A DNA stretch of 64,000 bases from Phycisphaerae bacterium RAS1 (GCA_007859745.1 SMLU01000002.1:612942-676941), one strand, 5' to 3'. Shown: positions 1 to 8,985, counted from the stretch's first letter. Numbers and translations: made by a program. The notes: a model not told the origin generated them from the sequence alone.

Positions 1-626
1 TCCAGCCGCCAGGTGTCGGGGATGTCGAAGCAAAGCGAAGCGGCGAGATAGAGGTCGTCGGCCGCGAAGAGGGAGCGGTAGCGCGAGAAGGGATCAAGGG
101 ACCGGCGGATGAAGGGATCAAGGGATCGAGGGACCGAGGGATCTAGGGAAGTCACGCGGCCGCGATCTTCCTTGATCCCTCGATCCCCCGATCCCTCGAT
201 CCCTGAGTCCCTCGATCCCTCGATCCCTGTCAGCACAATCCCAATCATTCCCGCCGCCAACTCCGCCACGTCCGCCAGGAATAGCCGGCAGCCGCCCTTC
301 CGCGTCCGCAGCTTGCCGCGCGTCAGCAGCCGCGCCAGCCGGCCGTACGCCGCCCGATCCGGCGCCAGCAGCACCAGCGGCGGCGCGTCCTGCGGATGAA
401 CTTCGGCCCCGATGATGAGCCGGATCGGCCGGTCGGGATGAGCCTGATTATGCTCGCGCGCGGCGATATGCGCCCGCACGACGCCGGCCAGCGAGTGCCG
501 ATCGGTGATGGCGATGGCGCGATAACCCAGTAGTGCAGCCTGCTCGACCAGCTCCTCCGGGTGCGACGCGCCGCGCAAAAAAGAGAAGTTCGAAAGGCAG
601 TGCAGCTCGGCGTATTCGGGGCGCAT
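1..626 (-). CDS. dnaE2: Error-prone DNA polymerase DnaE2, N-terminal part (cut by window edge)
   Basis: Translesion C-family DNA polymerase, normally working with ImuA/ImuB in damage-induced mutagenesis. Only the first ~208 residues are inside the window. The start MRPEYAELHCLSNFSFLRGA, followed by 'SHPEELV' and 'AIAITDRHSLAGVVRAH', is the PHP-domain opening typical of DnaE2, and 'LIIGAEV' fits the same domain. Residues about 134-180 (bases ~88-230) are replaced by low-complexity sequence encoded by an inverted pair of 8-bp tandem repeats (GGGATCGA type). The frame stays open through it, in a loop of variable length in the family. A near-consensus -10 lies 6 nt before the ATG, so the message may be leaderless. 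imuA/imuB are not visible. Confidence 0.85.
   Translation of the reverse strand, partial: MRPEYAELHCLSNFSFLRGASHPEELVEQAALLGYRAIAITDRHSLAGVVRAHIAAREHNQAHPDRPIRLIIGAEVHPQDAPPLVLLAPDRAAYGRLARLLTRGKLRTRKGGCRLFLADVAELAAGMIGIVLTGIEGSRDSGIEGSGDRGIKEDRGRVTSLDPSVPRSLDPFIRRSLDPFSRYRSLFAADDLYLAASLCFDIPDTWRL
88..230. repeat. Inverted array of 8-bp tandem repeats inside dnaE2
   Basis: Units of the type GGGATCGA/GGGATCAA run on the plus strand to ~149, and their reverse complement TCGATCCC runs from ~168 to ~229, separated by a short GC-rich spacer. The two arms can pair into an imperfect hairpin. The whole array is read through in frame by dnaE2. Confidence 0.85.
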
Positions 627-982
627 GTTCGTATTATATTAGGTATCGCAGGATTGGCGAAGCGCAATCCGCCTCGCGCTTGGGGCTCGGATCTGAGGAT
701 TCACTCGTCTCACCGGAGACGTGTAGGGCAGGTCGCAAACGGCCGCGCCACTGGCGCTGCGATGATCGAACGCGTCCATCGCGGCCGTTTGTGACCTGCC
801 GTTCGTCGCTCCGCCGCGGCGAGAAAAGATTCTTGCACCAGCGGCGCCCCAAAGCTCCGCGCGCGAGGCCATCCGAGCCCCAAGCGCAAGCGCGTGGGGA
901 TTGGACCAAGCGATTGCCGCTGCGCGCGAAATCCCCACGCGCTCGCGCTTGGGGCTCGGGCGACCGAACACACCGGCCTAGG
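627..982. repeat. Intergenic space with two inverted repeat pairs
   Basis: No gene seen. It holds two long inverted repeats. A 29-bp arm at 873-901 (starting CCGAGCCCCAAGCGCAAGCG) has a one-mismatch complement at 931-959, and half of it recurs at ~674-690. A 21-bp arm at 727-747 (GGCAGGTCGCAAACGGCCG...) has a near-perfect complement at 780-800. They look like mobile or REP-type intergenic sequences; promoter signals for dnaE2 are at the left edge. Confidence 0.75.
633..661 (-). promoter_or_regulatory. Candidate promoter of dnaE2 (leaderless)
   Basis: On the minus strand TATAAT (633-638) lies 6 nt upstream of the dnaE2 ATG, with TTCGCC (656-661) 17 nt further upstream as a weak -35. A start site 6-7 nt after the -10 would put the mRNA 5' end at the start codon; no ribosome binding site is seen. 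Confidence 0.45.
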
Positions 983-2128
983 TCACTTCATCCGCTCGGC
1001 GACCACCTTTTGCGCCGCCGCCGGCGCCGCGCCCAGCTCGACCGGATGTCCCAGCGCATGCAGGCACTGCTCAATCGCCGCGATCGCGCCGATCGTGTCC
1101 ACCGGATCAATGAAGCCCATGTGCGAAATGCGGCAGATTTTTCCTTCGAGGCTGTCCTGCCCGCCGGCCAGGTGAATGCCGTACGTTTCGCGCAGCTTCT
1201 TGCGCAGAATGCCTTCCTTGATCGCCTCGGGAATCAGCATCGCCGTCACCGAATCCGCCGGCCGCTTCGACAGAAGCTGCAGCTTCATCGCCGCCGTCGC
1301 GCGGCGCGTGGCCTCCGCCATCGTCGCCACGCGCTTCCACACGCCCTCCATGCCCTCGCCCAGCAGCATGTCCAGCGTGATCCGCAGCCCGCGCACCAGC
1401 AGATGCGCCGGCGTATACGGCGTGTCGCTCTTCTTGGCCGCCTTGCGGGCTTTGCTGTAGTTCACGTAGAACGCGTGCTGCTTGCTGTTGGCTTCGATCG
1501 TCTGCCACGCCCGCTCGCTTACCGACGCAAACCCCAGCCCCGGCGGCAGCATCAGCGCCTTTTGCGAACCGGTGACAACGATGTCCACACCCCACTCGTC
1601 CGGTTTCAACGGCATGCAGCCCGCCGACGTGATGCAATCGGCCAACAGCAGCTTGCCCGCAGCGCTGGTGATCTTCGCGATCGCCTCAAGGTCGCAGGCC
1701 GTCGCGGTCGACGTCTCGCTGTGCACCGCGATCACGCTCGTGATGGCCTTGTCCTTCTTCAGATAGTCGCCAACCACCGCCGGATCGATCGCCGTGCCCC
1801 ACTCGATCTTGTGGCGAATGCAATCAATTCCGTATTGCTCGCAGATCAGGCCCCAACGCTCCGAGAATTTGCCGTTCTCGATCACCAGGGCCCTTGATCC
1901 GGCCGGATGGCAGCCGACGATGGCGCCCTCCATGGCGGCGGTGCCCGAGCCGGTGAGGATGAGCACCTCGTTTTTCGTCATCAGGACCTTCTGCAGCTTC
2001 TCCGTGCATTCCTTGAGCAGGTCCTTGAACCATTGCGTGCGGTGATGCTCGAACGGACGGGCCATTTCGAGCAGAGCTTCGGCCGGAACCTCGCACGGGC
2101 CCGGCGTGTAGAGACGGATCTTCTTCAT
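983..2128 (-). CDS. Class V aminotransferase (serine/alanine-glyoxylate type)
   Basis: PLP-dependent fold type I transaminase of the alanine-glyoxylate/serine-pyruvate group, 381 aa, a normal length. Start MKKIRLYTPGPCEVP matches the family's N-terminal 'TPGP' motif; an upstream extension of the frame has no family similarity. Visible hallmarks are 'ILTGSGTAAMEGAI' (cofactor phosphate loop), 'VIAVHSETSTAT' (PLP-contacting), 'LLLADCITSAG' (Asp164, ring nitrogen) and the Schiff-base lysine K190 in 'TGSQKALMLPPGL'. Substrate cannot be read from sequence; serine-glyoxylate or phosphoserine-like transamination are the usual roles. It is transcribed toward dnaE2 but separated by ~350 bp of repeats, so probably not co-transcribed. 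Confidence 0.88.
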   Translation of the reverse strand: MKKIRLYTPGPCEVPAEALLEMARPFEHHRTQWFKDLLKECTEKLQKVLMTKNEVLILTGSGTAAMEGAIVGCHPAGSRALVIENGKFSERWGLICEQYGIDCIRHKIEWGTAIDPAVVGDYLKKDKAITSVIAVHSETSTATACDLEAIAKITSAAGKLLLADCITSAGCMPLKPDEWGVDIVVTGSQKALMLPPGLGFASVSERAWQTIEANSKQHAFYVNYSKARKAAKKSDTPYTPAHLLVRGLRITLDMLLGEGMEGVWKRVATMAEATRRATAAMKLQLLSKRPADSVTAMLIPEAIKEGILRKKLRETYGIHLAGGQDSLEGKICRISHMGFIDPVDTIGAIAAIEQCLHALGHPVELGAAPAAAQKVVAERMK

Positions 2129-2239
2129 GGGATGACCCTCTTCATAAGCGTGTTCCTGAGTGAAACGATCGCGCGGAGAGTCTACCGCGCTGCCCATTCG
2201 GCTGCGAGCGACGGCGCACATTCGCCGTCAGAGAAGCTT

Positions 2240-2341
2240 GGGGAGCATCGGCGTCCCGCCGGTGCGTTTCCACACTCGCACCGGACGTCCGCGCCATTCA
2301 AGCGCCACCTCAGACTCACCGGCGGGACGCCGATGCTCCCC
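2240..2341. repeat. Inverted repeat pair GGGAGCATCGGCG family
   Basis: A 25-bp arm at 2240-2264 (GAGCATCGGCGTCCCGCCGG core) faces its complement at 2317-2341. The same pair with a different centre occurs at 51536-51604, so this is a dispersed element. Confidence 0.8.
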
Positions 2342-2389
2342 TCGAACCGCCGGCGCCGCGGGCTCGCTCACCGTGATCGGCGGAACTCG

Positions 2390-3091
2390 TCAGAATCCGC
2401 GCGAAGACACGAGGAACGCGCCGATCTGAATCGCTGAACTGCGCACAAAGTTCGCGGCACGAAACTCGAAATCATCCAGGTAGGCCTGCCACTCCGGGTC
2501 GATCGACGCCGGACCGGTCTCAGCGATGGCCGACAGGATGACGATGTCCGTCACCGGAACAGCCTCGAACCCGTTGTCCGCCGTCTGCGTTCGCGCGGTG
2601 GCAATCGTGTCCACCACGTCCATCCCCTCCACCACGATGCCGAACACCGCGTAGCCCGCGCTGGTCAGCGTCGGGTCGAGCGCCGCGTTGTCGACCAGGT
2701 TGATGAAGAACTGCGATGTCGCCGAATTCGGATCGTCACCGCGGGCCATGGCGATCGTGCCGCGCACGTTCGGCGCGCTCTGCCGCGCCTCGTTGATGAT
2801 CGCCGGCCGGGTGTCTTTCTCGACCAGTCCGGTCGTGAAGCCGCCGCCCTGAATCACGAACCCCGGAATGACGCGATGAAATAGCGTACCGTCGTAGAAA
2901 CCGTCCGACGCGTACTGCTGGAAGTTCTGCACGGCCACCGGGGCCGCGCCGGGAAACAGCTCGACCACGAACGACCCCAGCGTGGTCTCGATCCGCACGC
3001 GCGGGTTGCCCGGGACGATCAGGTCGCCGGTCGGACAGCCCGCCACGCTGCCCAGCGCCGCCATGCCCAGAAGCAAACAGATGACTCGCAT
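2390..3091 (-). CDS. Cyclophilin-type peptidyl-prolyl isomerase lipoprotein
   Basis: Cis-trans prolyl isomerase predicted to sit on the outside of a membrane. 233 aa: lipoprotein signal with lipobox ending 'SVAGC' (Cys19), then a cyclophilin domain (~30-190) with 'FHRVIPGFVIQGGG' (catalytic Arg73, Gln81), 'TIAMARGDDPNSATSQFFIN' and 'VFGIVVEGMDVVDTIA'. The last ~45 residues are a tail outside the domain. Ribosome site AGGAG lies 8 nt before the ATG. It is the last gene of a minus-strand run after the Wza-like gene (19-nt gap), so it may fold or be co-expressed with surface/export proteins; this last point is inference. Confidence 0.9.
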   Translation of the reverse strand: MRVICLLLGMAALGSVAGCPTGDLIVPGNPRVRIETTLGSFVVELFPGAAPVAVQNFQQYASDGFYDGTLFHRVIPGFVIQGGGFTTGLVEKDTRPAIINEARQSAPNVRGTIAMARGDDPNSATSQFFINLVDNAALDPTLTSAGYAVFGIVVEGMDVVDTIATARTQTADNGFEAVPVTDIVILSAIAETGPASIDPEWQAYLDDFEFRAANFVRSSAIQIGAFLVSSRGF

Positions 3092-3110
3092 GTCTGCCGC
3101 TCCTTGAGGG

Positions 3111-4286
3111 CTACGGGTTCGGGTTCACAGGCTGCGGAACAAACAGCTCGGCGCCGTTGATCAGCACCGAATTGAGCAAGCCGTTGGACCGGTTTTGCCG
3201 CTGCCGGGCCAGCAGACGGTTGGTGTTGTACTGCTGCAACGGGTCGTACCGCACGCTGACCGAGGTCGCGCTCAGCACGTTGCCGTACACCCATTCCTGG
3301 AAGCGCGTCTCCAGCGTGTGCGGAATCTGAAGCACGTCGCCGGCCCGCAGAGCCACATCCGGCGCCTCGCCGGCGTAGACCGACGCCAGGTCCACCTTGA
3401 CACGCACCTTCTCGCCGCTGTCCAGCGTTCGCACGAGCGTCGCCTGCGGCACGAACGACAGGAAGTCGCGCAGCCCGCCGGCCGCCGCGACCGTCTGCGT
3501 CAAGGTCAGCGCTCCGTCGCGCGAAATCCCGACCGGTCCGGGGCGGTTGGTCAGGCCGCTGACGAAGATGGCCGACTCCTGCTGCTGTTCGACCACCACC
3601 ATGTCGCCGCTCTCCAGCGCCGGCGCCAGAAACGCCCGCCGCACGTCGTTCACCTCGCCGAGGTTGAACGACAGCGTGGGCCGCTCGGCATTCACGGGAT
3701 GAATCGTCACGCGGCCCGAGGCCGCCAGCCCGAAACCGCCCGCCTGGGCGACGGCGTAGACCACGTTGCGGCGGTTCCGCGGCAGCTCGACCAGACCCTG
3801 CTGCTCGCCGGCGCCGACCACGAGCACCGTCGTGTTATCCGCGCCGATCAACTCGACATAGACCGTCAGGTCTTTGATGAGCGAAGCATGCGCCTCGATG
3901 ATGCGCGCTTCGAGCTGAGCCATGTCGAGACCGTCTACCTTGATGCGACCGACCATCGGCAGGACGATGCTGCCGTCGTGCGCCACGCGCGCGCGAATCT
4001 GAGTCGGCGCGTAGCGGTCGGTTTCGGCCGCGCCGATGAGCGTGATGTTGAGCACGTCCATCGGACCGACCGTGAAGCGTTTCTGCTCGGCCAGCGGCAG
4101 CTTCTGCGTTTCGATCTGCACCGGCTCGACCTTCCCCTGCTCGCTCGATTCCAGCGCCGCGAGGTCGTCAAGCGAGATGCGCTTGTCGGCGCAGCCGCAC
4201 AGCAGCGCCAGGACGGCGCAGAAAAGGCCGACGCGCAGGTGTGGCCGGCCGTCGTCCACGTTGGGTAAGCGGGCATCGCGTGTCAT
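3111..4286 (-). CDS. Polysaccharide export lipoprotein, Wza-like, with SLBB domains
   Basis: Outer-membrane/periplasmic component of an exopolysaccharide export channel. 391 aa with an N-terminal signal ending 'LLCGC' (Cys32, lipobox-like), a Poly_export segment (~70-145: 'FTVGPMDVLNITLIGAAETDR...VAHDGSIVLPMVGRIKVDGL') and SLBB-type beta-grasp domains (~150-235 and ~240-325, the latter with 'IFVSGLTNRPGPV' and 'TLTQTVAAAGGLRDF'). The C-terminal ~65 residues carry a Gln/Asn-rich stretch (YNTNRLLARQRQNR). Located 24 nt after the TPR gene and 19 nt before the PPIase gene, i.e. the middle of an operon. The inner-membrane polymerase/tyrosine kinase partners are not in the window. Confidence 0.9.
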   Translation of the reverse strand: MTRDARLPNVDDGRPHLRVGLFCAVLALLCGCADKRISLDDLAALESSEQGKVEPVQIETQKLPLAEQKRFTVGPMDVLNITLIGAAETDRYAPTQIRARVAHDGSIVLPMVGRIKVDGLDMAQLEARIIEAHASLIKDLTVYVELIGADNTTVLVVGAGEQQGLVELPRNRRNVVYAVAQAGGFGLAASGRVTIHPVNAERPTLSFNLGEVNDVRRAFLAPALESGDMVVVEQQQESAIFVSGLTNRPGPVGISRDGALTLTQTVAAAGGLRDFLSFVPQATLVRTLDSGEKVRVKVDLASVYAGEAPDVALRAGDVLQIPHTLETRFQEWVYGNVLSATSVSVRYDPLQQYNTNRLLARQRQNRSNGLLNSVLINGAELFVPQPVNPNP

Positions 4287-4310
4287 GGGGTCGCCTCTCT
4301 CGGCCGCGCG

Positions 4311-7300
4311 TCAGCGTGGGTCGCCGCCATCCCGAAGCTGCTCGAGTTGACGCGCGGCTTTCTTATGTTGATCGGACTCAGACGGCGCCAAACGCAAGAC
4401 CGTTTCGAGTTCCCGGCGGGCGCGGCTGGTATCGCCCGTTTTGAGCAGAATTTGCGCCAGCGTGTCGTGAAATTCCGGATTGGACGGGCTCAGCTCGACC
4501 GCCTTCTCGGCCAGCGCCGCGCCGGCTTTCGGGTCCCCGCGCTGCATCGCGAGCATCCACGCCAGGTTGTTCATCGCCAGCGCGTCCTGCGGGGCCAGCT
4601 CCAGAAGCTTGCGATACGCGGCGACCGCGCCGTCCAGGTCCTGCCGCTCATACGCCAGTCGCGCCAGCACGTGATACGCCCCCGGCTGCGGCGCGGTCGC
4701 GACCGCGCGCTTCAGCAGCTCCTCCGCCAGCGCGTGGTGCTCCGGCTGCGGCGAGCCGCCCAGCAGCTCGCCGGCCGTCAGCAGCAGCTCGACGCTCGCG
4801 TTCTCATCCGTCACGCTGCGAACATATTGCGTCAACTCCGCCTGCTTCTGCTGCTCGAAAAGCAGGATCATCCGTCCGCGGCAGACGGCCGGCTCGCGCG
4901 GCGCCTTGGCCTCGGCCCGGGCGATGTAGCCCTCGGCCCCCGGAAAATCGCGCGCCTGCCGATGCAACTCGGCCAGCGAGAGCAGCAGCCCGACACCCGC
5001 CTCAGCCCCCTGCGCCGCAGCGATGGGCTCCAGAACGCGGATGGCCGCCCGCGGATCATCCTGGCTGATCACGCCGGCCAGCATCCCGGCCAGCTCGACG
5101 TCGTCCGCGGCCGTCAGCCGCAGTTTCTCGATCCGCCCGCGCGCGTCGCTCAGCAGCCGCTTGTCGCGCGACGCCGTCGCCGCATCCGTCAGCAGCCTTA
5201 GCGCCTCGCGGTCGCCCGGGTCGGCGTTCAGCACGTCGCGCACGCGGCTCACCAGGCTCTCAAAATTGCCCAGGTCTCCCTCAAGCCGCGCCAGGAGCAG
5301 CGAAAGACGCCGGTCGGAGGGAAAGCGGTTCAGCCCGCGCAGGGCCAGCGTCCGCGCCAGGTCCAGCTTGCCGAGCCGAATCGCGTTCTCGCACACACCG
5401 CGATAGGCGGCGACGGTACCGCTGCGCGTGTTGAGCGCCGCCTCGATGCGCTTGGTCGCCTGCTCGCGCCGCGTTGCGTCGCTGCTGGACATCATCTCGA
5501 CCACGCGCAGCCAGACGACCTCGAGGTCGCCGCCGTTCTTGGCCTCCGCGGCGGCCAGCAGCTTCTCCGCCCGCTCGCGGTCGCCGGCGCCGCTGCGCTG
5601 CAGATACGCCTTGATCAAACCGCGCTGCAGCGACACGTTGCCGGGCGCGGCCGCGAGGCCCTTTTCCCACACAGCGACGGCGTCATCGAGCCGGCCCAGG
5701 CGCGCCAGAAACTCGCCGTAGTGGGCGTGACCGGCGCCGTCGGCGCTCAGTCCGGGCAGCGCCTCAAAATCCCGGGCCGCGTCATCCGGACGCTTGAGCT
5801 CATTCAGATAGCGCGCCCGCAACAGACGGTGATCAAACGTGTCCGCGCGGGCCACCGCGGCGTCCAGCGCCGTGATCGCCTCTTCCGTACGGCCGGCCGA
5901 GTTCAGAATCAGCACGCGCGTCGCCAGAATCGCCAGCGCGTCCTCATCCTCCGCAGCCTGGTCGAGCGGGGCCAGGGCCTTCGCGACATCCTGCGTCCGC
6001 ACGTAAATCAGCCGCGCAAGCGTGGCGCGGTCGCGGACGTCCGCGCGGTCGCCCTCGAGCCGCGACTGAAGCAGGTTGATCGCGGATTGCGCGTCGCCTG
6101 TGCTCAGGGCGAGCGAAACGCGCTGCCGCGCCAACTCGTCCGCGGTCAGCCCGCCCTGAAACCGCTCGAGCACTTCGCGCATCTCTGTGAACCGCCCCTG
6201 CCGCTGCAGATACCCCATCCAGCGATTGGCGACCGCCGGGTTCGGTCCGAGCTCCAGCGTCTTGCGGCACAGCGCGTCTGCTTCCTGCGCACGATCCTGG
6301 CTCATGTAAAGACCGGCCAGCAGCAACACTGCATTTGTCCAGCGCGGGTCCGATGCGATGCACTGTTCGAGCAGCGCAATCGCTTCGGTCGCCTGATCCG
6401 GGCCGGCGTCGACCAGCAACCGGGCGCGCTGGTAGCGCCATTGCACACCGGTCGAGCCTTCGATGCTTTCCAACTGCCCGATCAGTTCGCCGGCGAGCGC
6501 CTTCTCACGGCGCACGCTCGCCAGATCAAGCAGCAGCGTCCGAACGGCGATGTCTGTCGGGTTGGCGTCGGCCAGACCGCGCAGTGTCTTGACCGCCGTC
6601 GCCTCGTCGCCGCGCGCCAGGCAGAAGCTCGCGAAACGCAGAAGCAGCGTCCGTCGTTCGGGCCCCTCGGTGATGCGCTTCAGTGCGGCGTCGTAAACCG
6701 CCGCGGCTTCGTCGCCGCGCTGGTTGCCGTTCAGATGATCCGCGAGGGCGGCCGCGGGCGAAGCCAGGGCCGGGAATTTCTCGCATGCCTCGCGCAGCAC
6801 CGCTTCCGCCGCGGCCGCATCGCCGCTGCGCGCCAATAACCCCGCCAGTTGCAGCGGCGGTGTGACGTCGCCGGGCACGCGCCGCATGCCGTCGCGAAGC
6901 GTCGCCTTCGCGGTCTCCAGGTCGCCAAGCTCTTCGTCGATCGCCGCCAGCGCCGCAATCAGCGTGGCGTCGTTCGGCGATTTCTCCAGCAATGCCGAAA
7001 CGCCCGAGCGCATCGTCCGCAGATTGTCCGGCGCTCCGGATTGATATTGCTCGCGAACCAGGCCGCAGCGCAGTTGCAAACGCTGAACATCCGGATCATC
7101 CGGCGCCAGCTTGCGAGCCGCCTCCGCCGCAGCCTGGGCGGTTTGCCAGTCGCCCACGTCGAGACACACACGCGCGTACATCAGGACCGTTCGCAGGTCG
7201 GCGGGGGAAACCTGCACCAGGCGCTCCAGCACGCGCGCCGCGCGGGCCGACTGTTCGGTCGCGATGTACGCGTCCGCCAGCAGGCGCAGCAGCGCGCTGT

Positions 7301-8558
7301 CGTCGCCCGCGGCTTCACCCGCCAACAGACGGATGACTTCGAAGAGCTTCTTCTCCCCGCGGGCGACGCTGGCCTCGAGGAACAGCATCCGTTTCGGCTC
7401 GGCCAGCTCGGGCGGCAGGAGCTTGAGAATCGCCTTGTAGTTCTCGAGATGTGTGCGCGCCGTCGGAGCATCCCCCGCGGCAAGCGACAGTTCGATGATG
7501 AACGGCAGCGCCAGCGACCGCCGCCGCGGCTCCGCGAAGCGCTCAGCGGCCTCCGATGCGAGCTTGCCGGCGTCCGCAACGTCTGCAGCCAGAAGCGCCA
7601 GGCGCGCCCGCTGGGCAAAGACGCTCAGCTCCCAATCCAGCGGATAGACCATCTGCTCACGAACCAGGGCCGGGTCGAGTTTCGCCACCGCATCCAGCGC
7701 CGCGCGAGCCGCTTCGAGGTCCCCGCGTCCGAGCCAGTAGTCCGCCACCGCGAGGTGCACGTCAATGTGCTCAAGATCCATGGCGGCCCCGGCCCGAAGG
7801 TCTGCGTCCGCCTGCTTCTGAAGCGACGCCCGCTCGGCTGAATCCTCCGCCGCCGCGGCCAGCCCCGAGAGCAGCACGCCCCGCCGCACGCGCAGCGACC
7901 CCGATTTCGGGAATCGCTCCAGCCCTTGTTCGACCAGTGTGACGGCCTCGCGCGTGGGGCCCTGCGTCGTCCGCAGGATGCTCCCCAGCACGTAGGCGTC
8001 GATGAGCGATTGATCGTCGCCGCCGCGGTCTGCCGAAAGAACGGCCGCGATCTCGGTGTTGGCCTTGTCGAATTCGCGTTGCGCCGCCAGCGATTCCGCA
8101 AGTGCGACACGCGCTTTGAGATGCTGCGGTCGCGCCTCCAGACGCTTGGACGCGACGAAGCGCAATTCGGAAAACCCGCCCGTGACGCGATAGATTCGAT
8201 GCAGCGCCGCGAACGCCTCGTCGTCGTCCGGCAGCGCGCGCAGGACGCGGCGGTATGACGCGATCGCCTGGCCGACGTTGTCCGGCTCCACCGGGTCGCC
8301 CGTGAGCTGCGCCGTCGCGTACATGCGCAGCGGCTCCAGATCATCCGGGCGGATCTTCAGGTACTTGCCCAGGTCGCGCCGCGCGCCGGCCCAGTCCCGC
8401 GCCTGGAACGCCGCAGCCCCATCCTTCCGCAGCCCCTCGATCATCAGATAGCGCCGCAGCTTCCACGCGCCGTACCCTCCGCCGCAGAGCAGCGCCGCCC
8501 CGCCCACCACCAGCGCCACCACACCGACGCGAATTCTCCCCAAACGGCAACATTGCAT
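4311..8558 (-). CDS. Giant membrane-anchored TPR protein (1415 aa)
   Basis: N-terminal transmembrane anchor (residues ~10-30, 'VGVVALVVGGAALLCGGGYGAW') followed by ~1370 residues of tetratricopeptide repeats ('A.Y..AL...P.D..A...L...Y...G' periodicity throughout). The last repeats (e.g. 'YRKLLELAPQDALAMNNLAWML', 'ELSPSNPEFHDTLAQIL') are nearly canonical. The ATG at 8558 is preceded by GGAG at 9 nt; a TTG start 18 nt upstream is possible. Such long TPR proteins (PrsT-like) occur in exosortase/PEP-CTERM exopolysaccharide loci. Here the downstream Wza-like gene and the adjacent PEP-CTERM-type gene support a scaffold role in surface polymer assembly, as inference. No catalytic domain seen. Confidence 0.85.
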   Translation of the reverse strand: MQCCRLGRIRVGVVALVVGGAALLCGGGYGAWKLRRYLMIEGLRKDGAAAFQARDWAGARRDLGKYLKIRPDDLEPLRMYATAQLTGDPVEPDNVGQAIASYRRVLRALPDDDEAFAALHRIYRVTGGFSELRFVASKRLEARPQHLKARVALAESLAAQREFDKANTEIAAVLSADRGGDDQSLIDAYVLGSILRTTQGPTREAVTLVEQGLERFPKSGSLRVRRGVLLSGLAAAAEDSAERASLQKQADADLRAGAAMDLEHIDVHLAVADYWLGRGDLEAARAALDAVAKLDPALVREQMVYPLDWELSVFAQRARLALLAADVADAGKLASEAAERFAEPRRRSLALPFIIELSLAAGDAPTARTHLENYKAILKLLPPELAEPKRMLFLEASVARGEKKLFEVIRLLAGEAAGDDSALLRLLADAYIATEQSARAARVLERLVQVSPADLRTVLMYARVCLDVGDWQTAQAAAEAARKLAPDDPDVQRLQLRCGLVREQYQSGAPDNLRTMRSGVSALLEKSPNDATLIAALAAIDEELGDLETAKATLRDGMRRVPGDVTPPLQLAGLLARSGDAAAAEAVLREACEKFPALASPAAALADHLNGNQRGDEAAAVYDAALKRITEGPERRTLLLRFASFCLARGDEATAVKTLRGLADANPTDIAVRTLLLDLASVRREKALAGELIGQLESIEGSTGVQWRYQRARLLVDAGPDQATEAIALLEQCIASDPRWTNAVLLLAGLYMSQDRAQEADALCRKTLELGPNPAVANRWMGYLQRQGRFTEMREVLERFQGGLTADELARQRVSLALSTGDAQSAINLLQSRLEGDRADVRDRATLARLIYVRTQDVAKALAPLDQAAEDEDALAILATRVLILNSAGRTEEAITALDAAVARADTFDHRLLRARYLNELKRPDDAARDFEALPGLSADGAGHAHYGEFLARLGRLDDAVAVWEKGLAAAPGNVSLQRGLIKAYLQRSGAGDRERAEKLLAAAEAKNGGDLEVVWLRVVEMMSSSDATRREQATKRIEAALNTRSGTVAAYRGVCENAIRLGKLDLARTLALRGLNRFPSDRRLSLLLARLEGDLGNFESLVSRVRDVLNADPGDREALRLLTDAATASRDKRLLSDARGRIEKLRLTAADDVELAGMLAGVISQDDPRAAIRVLEPIAAAQGAEAGVGLLLSLAELHRQARDFPGAEGYIARAEAKAPREPAVCRGRMILLFEQQKQAELTQYVRSVTDENASVELLLTAGELLGGSPQPEHHALAEELLKRAVATAPQPGAYHVLARLAYERQDLDGAVAAYRKLLELAPQDALAMNNLAWMLAMQRGDPKAGAALAEKAVELSPSNPEFHDTLAQILLKTGDTSRARRELETVLRLAPSESDQHKKAARQLEQLRDGGDPR

Positions 8559-8656
8559 GGAAAGCAACTCCGCCAAGCTGTTTTATCTGTCGCGCGGCGG
8601 CAGTGTCCGCGACAGTCGAAGGACTGTCAACCGTTGATCGGCACGGCAGTTGCGCA

Positions 8657-8911
8657 GGGTGTGACCGAATTTGTGGCAGGCCCGGTGGACATATCCGTCC
8701 GAACCCGCCGCGCCAACCGGCGGGGTAATCTGTCCGAACCCGCCGCGCCAAGCGGCGGGGTCATCTGTCCGAACCCACCGCGCCAAGCGGCGGGTCGACG
8801 TCCCCGGCCGGTGGTAGCAGCTCGCGCAGGATCCTTAACCCACCGCTTGGCGCGGCGGGTTCGGAAAAACAGCCCGGCCGGCGGCGTCTGCCAGGAACTC
8901 CGGCCACACCC
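8657..8911. mobile_element. MITE-like foldback element, copy 1 (255 bp)
   Basis: Terminal inverted repeats begin GGGTGTGACC (8657) and end GGCCACACCC (8911); homology between arms continues inward through 'CTGGCAGAC'-like and 'TCCGAACCCGCCGCG' blocks. The left arm carries three direct copies of the 27-30 bp core (8697-8725, 8732-8760, 8768-8794) and the right arm one inverted copy (8838-8864). Flanking 8-mers are GTTGCGCA (8649-8656) and GTTGTGCA (8912-8919), a 7/8 match consistent with an aged target duplication. No ORF inside. Confidence 0.75.
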
Positions 8912-8919
8912 GTTGTGCA

Positions 8920-8959
8920 ATAAAGAAGGCGTCCGCCGACGCAATCGTCAGCGGACGCC
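8920..8959 (-). terminator. Rho-independent terminator of the PEP-CTERM gene
   Basis: On the minus strand: 9-bp stem GGCGTCCGC/GCGGACGCC (8951-8959 with 8928-8936), one mismatch, 4 more pairs (CGTC/GACG) and a 4-nt loop, followed directly by TTCTTTAT (8920-8927). It lies just after the stop at 8986. Confidence 0.8.
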
Positions 8960-8985
8960 GAGGAACTCAAATCAGGCCTGCAAAC

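Noticed and set aside
533-1897. 454-codon open frame on the plus strand across dnaE2 and the aminotransferase
   Set aside because: Arg/His/Gln-rich translation without motifs; it mirrors the third-position GC bias of the true minus-strand genes.
3195-4268. 357-codon plus-strand frame opposite the Wza-like gene
   Set aside because: Shadow of the real minus-strand gene, which has clear Poly_export and SLBB motifs.
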